Source: CAZKUN01 sp964555935 (GTDB lineage: Bacteria > Armatimonadota > Zipacnadia > Zipacnadales > VGFC01). Taken from it: 5,483 bases of DNA. Positions 1 to 5,139 of the stretch are shown here, piece by piece. Below the pieces are notes generated by a model that was not told where the DNA came from, did no database searches, and worked only from the letters and a program-made list of their open reading frames with translations. Within the stretch, counting starts at the first letter, position 1, and every line of letters begins with the position of its first letter. The stretch lies in assembly GCA_964555935.1 (NCBI GenBank), contig CAZKUN010000411.1, forward strand, positions 1 to 5,483, written 5' to 3'. A program made the translations under genes and the position numbers.

Positions 1-737
1 GCGTCCGAGGCCATGACAATCGGCTCGAGTTGCTCGATCGCCTCGGGCTTCTCCAGCTTGCTGATGATCGGCGTATCTTCGCCCGCCGCCTGGATCAGCG
101 AGCGCAGGCCTTCCACGTCGCCCGCTCCCCGCACGAAGGACAGGGCGAAATAATCGACGTCATGCTCGAGGCCGAACGCGAGATCCCGCTCGTCCTTCTC
201 CGATACGGTCGGCGCGGAGACGTTCACGCCCGGCAGGTTCATGCCCTTATGCTCTTTGAGAGGGCCGCCGTATACGATCTTGCATCGGACATCGCACGTG
301 CCCGTCTCCGTCACGTGCAGCTCCAGCAGGCCGTCGTCAATCAGGATCCGATGGCCGACGTGCACGTCGGTGGCGAACTGGTCATACGTGGTCCCAAAGC
401 GCTCAGCCGTGCCCACAATATCCGGCTCGCACGTGATGACACACTCCGCCCCCTCGACCAGCTCGACGATCCCATCCTGGAGCGAGCCCACGCGGATCCT
501 CGGTCCCTGCAGATCCATCAGTATCGCGATGAATCGCCCCAGTTCCGCGCTGACCTTGCGCGCTCTGGCGATCGTCTCGGCGTGCCACTCTTCCTCGCCG
601 TGAGATCTGTTCAGGCGAAACACGTCCACCCCAGCCTCGATCAGCCCCCTCAGCATCTCCTCTGACTCCGTCGCCGGGCCGAGCGTGGCGATGATCTTCG
701 TCGAGTTGAAGCCCGTCATCTCATTGAAAGCCGTCAT
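1..737 (-). CDS. pyk: Pyruvate kinase, N-terminal part (cut by window edge)
   Basis: Pyruvate kinase transfers phosphate from phosphoenolpyruvate to ADP, giving pyruvate and ATP in the cytoplasm, the last step of glycolysis. The 245 visible codons read in order: TKIIATLGPAT (13-23) at the start of the barrel; RLNRSHG (41-47), where families usually have RLNFSHG; DLQGPRIRVG (75-84); the mobile B domain (about 85-170) containing LIDDG (132-136); MNLPGVNVSAPTVSEKD (166-182); ALSFVR (198-203); and SKLEKPEAIE (226-235). In the last motif Lys227 is the expected catalytic lysine and Glu229 the expected metal ligand. The frame stays open to the left edge. The ARGDLG motif, the rest of the barrel and the C-terminal regulatory domain lie outside. 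The start codon is 6 nt after the dehydratase stop and has a GAGGAG site 9 nt upstream, so the gene is the second of an operon. Identity is clear from the motif order. Confidence 0.96.
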   Translation of the reverse strand, partial: MTAFNEMTGFNSTKIIATLGPATESEEMLRGLIEAGVDVFRLNRSHGEEEWHAETIARARKVSAELGRFIAILMDLQGPRIRVGSLQDGIVELVEGAECVITCEPDIVGTAERFGTTYDQFATDVHVGHRILIDDGLLELHVTETGTCDVRCKIVYGGPLKEHKGMNLPGVNVSAPTVSEKDERDLAFGLEHDVDYFALSFVRGAGDVEGLRSLIQAAGEDTPIISKLEKPEAIEQLEPIVMASD

Positions 738-743
738 GGCAAT

Positions 744-2453
744 TCACTCCTCGTGTTTCGGAGGCAAGAGCCTTGCCCCCTCATCCGTCAGCCCGACAAT
801 CGCCGCGTACGTGTCAATGAACCCGCCGGCCACCTTCGGTTCCGGCGCCCGCCAGGCCTGCTTCCTCCGCGCCAGCACCTCAGGCGCAACACGCAGGTCC
901 AACCTCCGCCCCGGCAGGTCGATCTCAATCTCGTCGCCGTCCTCGACCAGCGCGATCGGGCCGCCGAGCGCCGCCTCCGGCGCCACGTGACCGATGCACG
1001 GTCCTCGCGTCGCGCCAGAGAACCGCCCGTCCGTGACCATAGCAATAGATTCGCCAAGCCCCATGCCGACGAGCATCGCGGCGGGGATCGACATCTCCCG
1101 CATGCCTGGCCCGCCACGCGGCCCCTCGCCCCGAATCACCAGGACGTCGCCCGGACTAACGTTGCCCGACTCCAGCAAGTCGCGCGCGTCCTCCTCGGAT
1201 TCGAGCACCCTCGCGGGCCCCGCATGCCGATGCATGTCCATGTGAACCGCGCTCTGCTTGCAGACGGCGCCACTCGGAGCGAGCGACCCGAACAGGACCG
1301 CCAGCCCGCCCTCTGACGCCAGCGGCTGATCGAGCGGCGCGATCACCGAATCGTCCGTCGCCTCCGCGTCCGCCAGCACGTCGCCAAGCGGCCCATTGAC
1401 CGTCACCGCGTCGAGACTCAACCCGTCCCGCAGCCGGTCCATTAACGCCAAAACGCCGCCCGCCTCGTGGAAGTCCGTCAGCGTGGTGTCGGAAGCCGGT
1501 TTCATGCGCGAGAGAAGCGGCGTCGATCTACTCGCCGCGTCAAACTCGGCGAGTGACAACGCATCCCCCACCTCCGCGGCCAGCGCCGACATGTGCAGCA
1601 CGGCGTTGGTCGATCCCCCAAACGCCACCAGCACGCGCACCGCATTCCGCAGCGAGTCCGGCGTGATGACCTCGCGAGCCGTCGGCCCGACATCCACCAT
1701 CTCCGTCGCCCGTTGCCCGCTGGCGCGACAGATCGCAGCCCGCTCTGGGTCCACGGCCGACAGCGTCGAGGCGCCCGGCAACGTCAGACCAAGCGCCTCG
1801 GCCAGGCAGCACATGGTCATCGCGGTCCCAAGCATGTTGCAGACGCCAAATGACGCGCAGACGGCGGACTCGACCTCATGGAGTTGCTCTTCGGTGATCT
1901 TCCCGCTGACGAACTCGCCAATCGCCTCCTTGACGTCACTGGCAACGCGAACGCGAGGCGGCAGGCCCCCAGGCGACATTTCCTGACACGGAAGCATCGG
2001 ACCACCGGGCACGACAACGGTCGGCAGATCCAGCCGCGCAGCCGCCATGAGCATTCCCGGGACGATCTTGTCACACGAGGCGATCATCACAAGCGCGTCG
2101 ATGGCATGCGCCTTGCCCATTAGCTCCACGGACGCCGCGATGACATCTCGCATCGGCAGGACATAGTGCCCGCCCGGCCCCTGGACCATCCCATCACACG
2201 CGGCGATAGTGCCGAACTCGCGCGGGACGCCGCTCGCCTCGCGGACGCCCTCTTTCACCCAATCCGCGATCTCGCGGAGATGCGCGTGCCCCGGCACGAG
2301 TTCAGAGTAGGAATTCGCGACCCCAATGATCGGGCGGCGCAGGTCTGCGTCGTCAAGCCCGGTGGCTTTCAGCAACGCGCGGGCGTACGCCCCCTGAGCG
2401 CCCCTTATGGCGTCTGAAGAGCGGCGGCCCGGGCTGGACGGCTTAGACCCCAT
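744..2453 (-). CDS. ilvD: IlvD/Edd-family dehydratase, probable dihydroxy-acid dehydratase
   Basis: The protein has 569 aa, the usual length for IlvD. The family uses an Fe-S cluster and Mg to remove water from a diol acid. Dihydroxy-acid dehydratase makes 2-keto acids for valine, leucine and isoleucine synthesis in the cytoplasm. Visible motifs are: NSYSELVPGHAHL (47-59); DGM (87-89); SCDKIVPG (126-133), with cluster Cys127 and the Mg-linked Lys129; PGGPML (149-154); VCNMLGTAMTM (204-214), with a second cluster Cys205; LPGAST (225-230); GGSTNAVLHM (279-288); GPRGGPGMREM (444-454), with Glu453; and TDGRFSGATRG (474-484), with the catalytic Ser479. Gly55 stands where [2Fe-2S] members have the first cluster cysteine, as in the E. 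coli enzyme. The LPMRD and GTAMTM segments differ from the usual LPSRE and GMxTANTM, so a related sugar-acid dehydratase role is not excluded. An in-frame ATG at 2498 is rejected: it has no ribosome site and overlaps a -10 box. No other ilv genes are visible. Confidence 0.85.
   Translation of the reverse strand: MGSKPSSPGRRSSDAIRGAQGAYARALLKATGLDDADLRRPIIGVANSYSELVPGHAHLREIADWVKEGVREASGVPREFGTIAACDGMVQGPGGHYVLPMRDVIAASVELMGKAHAIDALVMIASCDKIVPGMLMAAARLDLPTVVVPGGPMLPCQEMSPGGLPPRVRVASDVKEAIGEFVSGKITEEQLHEVESAVCASFGVCNMLGTAMTMCCLAEALGLTLPGASTLSAVDPERAAICRASGQRATEMVDVGPTAREVITPDSLRNAVRVLVAFGGSTNAVLHMSALAAEVGDALSLAEFDAASRSTPLLSRMKPASDTTLTDFHEAGGVLALMDRLRDGLSLDAVTVNGPLGDVLADAEATDDSVIAPLDQPLASEGGLAVLFGSLAPSGAVCKQSAVHMDMHRHAGPARVLESEEDARDLLESGNVSPGDVLVIRGEGPRGGPGMREMSIPAAMLVGMGLGESIAMVTDGRFSGATRGPCIGHVAPEAALGGPIALVEDGDEIEIDLPGRRLDLRVAPEVLARRKQAWRAPEPKVAGGFIDTYAAIVGLTDEGARLLPPKHEE
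747..752 (-). promoter_or_regulatory. Ribosome-binding site of pyruvate kinase inside the dehydratase 3' end
   Basis: GAGGAG on the minus strand forms the last two Glu codons of the dehydratase, directly before its TGA stop. It lies 9 nt before the pyruvate kinase ATG. Ribosomes finishing the first gene would cover this site, which suggests translational coupling. This supports both the ATG at 737 and the operon. Confidence 0.75.
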
Positions 2454-2457
2454 GTCG

Positions 2458-2463
2458 CACCTC
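2458..2463 (-). promoter_or_regulatory. Ribosome-binding site that fixes the dehydratase start
   Basis: GAGGTG on the minus strand matches the anti-Shine-Dalgarno complement. It ends 4 nt before the ATG at 2453, or 6 nt if only GAGG is counted. The in-frame ATG 45 nt further upstream (2498) has no purine-rich site before it. The residues it would add (MGQACSSRAP...) do not look like the normal IlvD N-terminus. This favours 2453 as the start. Confidence 0.7.
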
Positions 2464-2496
2464 GTGTGTGGAGCGCGAGACGAACATGCTTGACCC

Positions 2497-2523
2497 ATTA
2501 TCGCGCTGCAAAAAGGGGATCAA
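2497..2523 (-). promoter_or_regulatory. ilvD: Candidate promoter of the dehydratase-pyruvate kinase operon
   Basis: The minus strand has a good -10 box, GATAAT (2502-2497). A weak TTGATC (2523-2518) lies 15 nt upstream as a possible -35; GTGACA (2530-2525) is a better hexamer but is 22 nt away. The expected start site near 2490 would give a leader of about 37 nt holding the GAGGTG site. The -10 box overlaps the rejected ATG at 2498. Only the -10 is convincing. Confidence 0.45.
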
Positions 2524-2552
2524 TTGTCACGCGCGGAACCGCGTGGTATAAT
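2524..2552 (+). promoter_or_regulatory. Strong housekeeping-type promoter with extended -10
   Basis: TTGTCA (2524-2529) and a perfect TATAAT (2547-2552) are separated by the ideal 17 nt. TGG (2544-2546) directly precedes the -10 box and forms an extended -10 element. The predicted start is near 2559, about 115 nt before the DnaA-N-like gene at 2675. This is the best sigma-70-type promoter in the window. Its -35 region overlaps the upstream region of the divergent dehydratase promoter, so the two units may compete for RNA polymerase. Confidence 0.75.
2532..2543. repeat. Perfect inverted repeat in the promoter spacer (possible operator)
   Basis: CGCGG-AA-CCGCG is a perfect 5+5 bp dyad with a 2-nt centre. 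It lies wholly between the -35 and -10 boxes of the plus-strand promoter and upstream of the divergent -10. A protein bound here would block the plus promoter. Short GC-only dyads arise by chance in GC-rich DNA, so an operator role is only inferred from position. Confidence 0.4.
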
Positions 2553-2558
2553 CCGCGC

Positions 2559-2674
2559 CGAGGATAAGCGCGCGCCTGCCCTGGTGTCAAGCCAGCGGGT
2601 GGCGCCAGCGCTGCCTCGCTAGATGCCGCCGCGAGCGGTCGGCGACGAGACGAAATAGCCCGGAGGTCCCTCCC
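2559..2674 (+). promoter_or_regulatory. Predicted 5' leader of the DnaA-N-like gene
   Basis: This is the presumed untranslated leader downstream of the promoter. It has GC-rich inverted repeats that could form alternative stems: CTGG/CCAG (2581-2584 with 2592-2595), GCCA/TGGC (2591-2594 with 2600-2603), and a stronger hairpin at 2625-2643, where GCCGCCG pairs with CGGtCGGC around a CGAG loop. An ATG at 2623 opens an 11-codon frame ending at TAG (2656-2658), 3 nt before the ribosome-binding site, but it has no ribosome site of its own. No known riboswitch consensus was recognised. GGAGGT (2662-2667) is the ribosome-binding site for the gene at 2675. Confidence 0.4.
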
Positions 2675-3319
2675 ATGGGTCAGATTGACGTTGAGAAGCT
2701 TTGGAAGGCAGTCAATGCAACGCTCGTTGAGGGCGCGATCAACCGGCCTCTGTGGGAGGCTTCCCGTACCGCCGTCGCGCTCGCCCACGACGAGGAGGAT
2801 GAGTGCATCGTTCTCGGGATGCCCACCAACCGCATGGAGCTTCGCGGCCACATCGAGACGCGCGTCAACAAGGCTCGCCTGATGGAGATCGTTCAGGCCA
2901 AGCTCGGTCGGCGGCTCGATATCAGAGTCATCGAGGGCGAGACCAAGGAGGCCTATGAGAGAGATCGGGAGCGCCAGCAACTGCGCATTGAATCGAGGGA
3001 ACAAGCTCATCTACGCGCGCAGGGCGTCGCTACCGCCGCGGAGAGCTGGGACGCGCTGAACGAACAGGTGCTGCTGGCCCACACGCAGTCGGAGGGCCGA
3101 CGGTTCGTGCACAACCGGGCCAAGTTCCTCATCCGCTGCGTGCGCATGCTCGTCGAGGCGGAAGACCGCATCCGCGATCGCGAGCCGGGCAAGGAGGAGT
3201 TCCACGAGAGGCAGCTCGCGCGCACGATCGAGAAGATCGCCACGATGACGGAGGGCACGCCGATCACGGTGAGCCTGGAATACATGCGATACAAGGCGAC
3301 GAAGAAACGGCGCGGGTAG
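2675..3319 (+). CDS. DnaA domain-I-like protein without ATPase domain, function unknown
   Basis: The protein has 214 aa and no signal peptide or membrane segment, so it is probably cytoplasmic. Residues 6-88 look like the DnaA N-terminal domain (domain I): LWKAVNATLVEG at the front, a NRPLWEASRTAVAL helix and turn, the strand ECIVLGMPTNRM (43-54), a helix through HIETRVNKARLMEIVQ, and the closing strand RLDIRVIEG (80-88). In DnaA this KH-like domain mediates self-association and binds DnaB and regulators. A charged stretch at 89-118 (ERDRERQQLRIESREQ) is probably helical. Residues 124-214 form a second, unrecognised helical domain with a basic end (KATKKRRG). There is no Walker A, Walker B or DNA-binding helix of DnaA, so this is not an initiator. 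GGAGGT 7 nt before the ATG fixes the start. It is the first gene after a strong promoter and probably shares a transcript with the PH-like gene. The gene call is firm; the domain match rests on pattern only. Confidence 0.8.
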   Translation: MGQIDVEKLWKAVNATLVEGAINRPLWEASRTAVALAHDEEDECIVLGMPTNRMELRGHIETRVNKARLMEIVQAKLGRRLDIRVIEGETKEAYERDRERQQLRIESREQAHLRAQGVATAAESWDALNEQVLLAHTQSEGRRFVHNRAKFLIRCVRMLVEAEDRIRDREPGKEEFHERQLARTIEKIATMTEGTPITVSLEYMRYKATKKRRG

Positions 3320-3352
3320 CCCGGGCATCCCCTGGACGCGGAGAACAAGCCC

Positions 3353-3916
3353 ATGACCTATCGGCGCGCGGATCCGCTGCAAGCCCAACTCGGCCCTGAC
3401 GAGGAGATCATCTGGCAGGGCGCTCCCGCGCGACGATTCTACGTCTACCGCAACTGGATGTACTCGGCGTTCGGCCTCTTCTGGATTGCAGTCTGCGCGC
3501 TCTGGCTCCTAAGCGTCCGCTCAGCCGGTGTCCCCCCCGCGCTCTACCTCATCTCCATACCTCTGGGGATCCTCTGCTTCTGGCTCACCGTGGGCCACAT
3601 CATCTGGGCCTCGATTGAGGCCGGCAACGTCCGCTATGTGGTGACGGACTGGCGCGTGTTGATGACCCACGGCTGGCCTAAGATGAAGATCCGCACCATC
3701 CCTCTCGCGCGCATTGCTGAACTCGACCTGTGGCCCCGACGTCATGGATTCGGCGACATTCGCCTGGGGCTCGAGGTCGGATTCTGGGACGGGGCAAGAT
3801 GGGCGAAAGCCGGCGCCTCGAGTTTCGGGCACCATGAGGTCGTATTGCGAGGCGTGCCTACCGTTTCAGATGTCTACACCCAGTTGTGTGAAGCGGTGCG
3901 GGCGAGCGCCCAATAG
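3353..3916 (+). CDS. Two-helix membrane protein with bacterial PH-like domain
   Basis: The protein has 187 aa. The start PLQAQLGPDEEIIWQGAPARR (8-28) fits the LxxxEEIIWxGxP opening common to bacterial PH-domain (YdbS/YdbT, DUF304-like) membrane proteins. Two hydrophobic segments follow, about 35-55 (MYSAFGLFWIAVCALWLL) and 63-87 (ALYLISIPLGILCFWLTVG), with a short link. Then come the strand YVVTDWRVLM (95-104), matching the family's YxxTxxRV pattern, the strand KIRTIPLARIAELDL (112-126), GFGDIRL (132-138), and a final helix (171-185) typical of PH folds. The PH part is probably cytoplasmic. The biochemical role is unknown; such domains are thought to act as membrane-linked binding modules. 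GGAG ends 9 nt before the ATG, and the gene begins 33 nt after the DnaA-like gene, with no terminator between them, so one operon is likely. Confidence 0.8.
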   Translation: MTYRRADPLQAQLGPDEEIIWQGAPARRFYVYRNWMYSAFGLFWIAVCALWLLSVRSAGVPPALYLISIPLGILCFWLTVGHIIWASIEAGNVRYVVTDWRVLMTHGWPKMKIRTIPLARIAELDLWPRRHGFGDIRLGLEVGFWDGARWAKAGASSFGHHEVVLRGVPTVSDVYTQLCEAVRASAQ

Positions 3917-3965
3917 CCCCGCGCGAAGGTCATTCACCAGACGTAGCGAATTGAATCAAGCCGAG

Positions 3966-3993
3966 TTGAAGCAGTATTGACCGCTACCATATT
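3966..3993 (+). promoter_or_regulatory. Weak candidate promoter for the secreted NTF2-like protein
   Basis: TTGAAG (3966-3971) and CATATT (3988-3993) each match the housekeeping consensus at four of six positions, with a 16-nt spacer. A start near 4000 would give a short leader with the ribosome site. No terminator was seen between 3917 and 3965, so read-through from the upstream operon is an alternative. Confidence 0.3.
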
Positions 3994-4008
3994 GCCGCAC
4001 CCACACTT

Positions 4009-4014
4009 GGAGGA
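4009..4014 (+). promoter_or_regulatory. Ribosome-binding site that fixes the start at 4022
   Basis: GGAGGA lies 7 nt before the ATG at 4022. The in-frame ATG at 3977 has no such site and would put 15 polar residues before the signal peptide. Starting at 4022 gives a normal signal peptide (MDRK followed by a hydrophobic core). Confidence 0.75.
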
Positions 4015-4021
4015 ACTCCAC

Positions 4022-4846
4022 ATGGACCGCAAGTTAGCCGTCATGTTAGCGCTGGCCATCGGCGCGTTGGTCATCGGGCCCGCGTCGATCGCTCAGCAAG
4101 ACGATACGCCCATCAAAGAGGCCATCGACGCCATGCATGATGCCCTCACCGATGGCAACGCCGAAGCTCTCGGCGCGCTCATCTCGGACTCCGGATTCGT
4201 CGGCTTGGTGCCTGGCGATGCCGGAAGCCAGTGTTTCGACAAAGAGGCCCTGGTTACGGCCCTTGCCGGACAAGCACAGGACATGACCGTTGAGTTCGCC
4301 GACACCGAGGTCACGCTCTACTGGATGGTCGCCTTGGCGACAACGACGATCAACATCCCGGACGCGGGCATGAACCTGGATATGGTGACCGTCCTCATGC
4401 GCGAGGGCGGCGAGTGGAAGTTCGTGCTGCTCAGCGTTATGTTTACCAACCCGCAGCCGCTGGAAGAAGCAGTCGCTGAGGCCGTAGCAGGCATGTCCAC
4501 GCTGCCGGCATCGTTACTGGAAGGCGACTTTGGTCCCCTCGAACTCGCGCTTCACGACGAGGCGTTCGTCATGGCGTTCGTCGATCCTGGGTACGAGGTC
4601 CGGTGGACGAACTCCAAGGAACAGCTCATCGAGATCCTCAAAGGCGTCAAGGACATGGTGACGATCGAGGACACCCACTTCGACGCCGAAGAGACCATGA
4701 TGGGCCAGGACGTTGCGGTGGTTCGCGGGACCTGGGTGCTGGACATCACCGACCTCGGTGAGACCAAATCAGACATGACTGGGTTTGCCATCAAGACCGA
4801 CGATGGGTGGAAGATCGTTGGATTGGTCGGAGGCCCCCAGGGCTAG
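4022..4846 (+). CDS. Secreted protein with two NTF2-like (SnoaL/DUF4440-type) domains
   Basis: The protein has 274 aa. Residues 1-24 form a Sec signal peptide: MDRK, a hydrophobic core (LAVMLALAIGALVIG), and an A-S-I-A cleavage site before QQDD. There is no lipobox cysteine, so the product should be periplasmic or secreted. The mature part looks like two NTF2-like domains. The first (about 29-142) opens with the helix IKEAIDAMHDALTDGNAEAL and ends with the strands TVLMREGGEWKFVLLSV. The second (about 164-272) ends with GFAIKTDDGWKIVGLVGG. Both contain a segment of the type xFVxxFVxPG or GFVGLVPGD, then a xKExLxxxLxGxxDMxxxxD helix, and a closing D/EGG-W-K strand pair, which suggests internal duplication. 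Overall it is acidic. NTF2-like folds serve as enzymes or binding domains, and no catalytic residues can be assigned. A strong hairpin follows the stop. Confidence 0.85.
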   Translation: MDRKLAVMLALAIGALVIGPASIAQQDDTPIKEAIDAMHDALTDGNAEALGALISDSGFVGLVPGDAGSQCFDKEALVTALAGQAQDMTVEFADTEVTLYWMVALATTTINIPDAGMNLDMVTVLMREGGEWKFVLLSVMFTNPQPLEEAVAEAVAGMSTLPASLLEGDFGPLELALHDEAFVMAFVDPGYEVRWTNSKEQLIEILKGVKDMVTIEDTHFDAEETMMGQDVAVVRGTWVLDITDLGETKSDMTGFAIKTDDGWKIVGLVGGPQG

Positions 4847-4859
4847 GTTGTCGAAAGAT

Positions 4860-4904
4860 CCCGCCGACCGACGGGGAACTTTCCCCCAAGGTTGGCGGGT
4901 TATT
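4860..4904 (+). terminator. Nested hairpin terminator after the NTF2-like gene
   Basis: CCCGCCGACC (4860-4869) pairs with GGTTGGCGGG (4890-4899), a 10-bp stem with one G-U pair. The 20-nt loop has its own stem, GGGGA (4873-4877) with TCCCC (4882-4886). A short T-rich run, TTATT, follows. The stem begins 14 nt after the stop codon. The position fits a terminator, but the T run is weak, so help from Rho or simple RNA stabilisation is possible. Confidence 0.65.
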
Positions 4905-5005
4905 GCGCATGAGTTCGCTTTTCAATGACGACGCCGCATTGGGCTGGCGACTCTGATGCTTACAGGAGCAGGCCAGCGTCTCGAAGTCGATGTGCTCCAC
5001 GGTCA

Positions 5006-5028
5006 CGTGCCCTGGTGGCACGCGTTTT
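5006..5028 (+). terminator. Small hairpin followed by TTTT, possible attenuator
   Basis: CGTGCC (5006-5011) and GGCACG (5017-5022) form a perfect 6-bp stem with a 5-nt loop. CG and then TTTT (5025-5028) follow. The shape is that of a weak intrinsic terminator on the plus strand. It would matter only if transcription enters from upstream, either as read-through from the NTF2-like gene or as a long cold-shock leader. Confidence 0.3.
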
Positions 5029-5112
5029 CGGTTCGCGATCCTGAGTCGTGAGGCGTTGGGGACTCCGGGTTTTCCGGGCGATCTCGATCGCGCGGGAGGC
5101 ATCCCCCCGCTG

Positions 5113-5118
5113 TATACT
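5113..5118 (+). promoter_or_regulatory. Candidate -10 box of the cold-shock gene
   Basis: TATACT matches the -10 consensus at five of six positions. The position for a -35 box (around 5090-5095) reads GCGCGG and does not match. A start near 5125 would leave only about 15 nt of leader, unlike the long leaders of some cspA genes. The dyad at 5078-5091 borders the missing -35, where an activator could bind. Confidence 0.35.
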
Positions 5119-5139
5119 CACACACCGGATGGTGAGACA

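Larger units (their letters stand above)
4905..5139. other. Intergenic region upstream of the cold-shock gene
   Basis: This 235-nt stretch has no convincing gene. A frame open from 4990 joins the cold-shock gene in frame, but its extra residues (MCSTVTCPGGTRFRF...) do not resemble a cold-shock N-terminus and its ATG has no ribosome site. It contains a hairpin followed by TTTT (5006-5028), a dyad GCGATC-TC-GATCGC (5078-5091), an imperfect GCGGG/CCCGC stem (5092-5110) and a -10-like TATACT (5113-5118). It may be a regulated promoter region or a structured leader. Confidence 0.5.

Noticed and set aside
30..665. Plus-strand frame of 211 codons at the left end
   Set aside because: It is the shadow of pyruvate kinase, whose motifs are unmistakable on the minus strand; long antisense frames are expected in GC-rich genes.
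753..1986. Several plus-strand frames (753-1316, 994-1245, 1396-1986) opposite the dehydratase
   Set aside because: All lie inside the dehydratase coding sequence, have no motif, and are rich in Arg, Ser and Pro as is typical of shadow frames.
2454..2498. Longer dehydratase start at 2498
   Set aside because: No ribosome site, overlap with a candidate -10 box, and extra residues unlike the family N-terminus.
2498..3010. Minus-strand frame of 170 codons spanning the intergenic region and the DnaA-like gene
   Set aside because: It is antisense to a gene with a strong ribosome site and recognisable domain, it runs through the divergent promoters, and its protein shows no known motif.
3977..4021. 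Longer start of the secreted protein at 3977
   Set aside because: No ribosome site, and it would bury the signal peptide behind 15 polar residues; the ATG at 4022 has GGAGGA in place.
4990..5139. Longer start of the cold-shock gene at 4990, giving 128 codons
   Set aside because: The extra 50 residues lack family similarity, and the family's normal start MPRGTVKWFN is at 5140 with a ribosome site.
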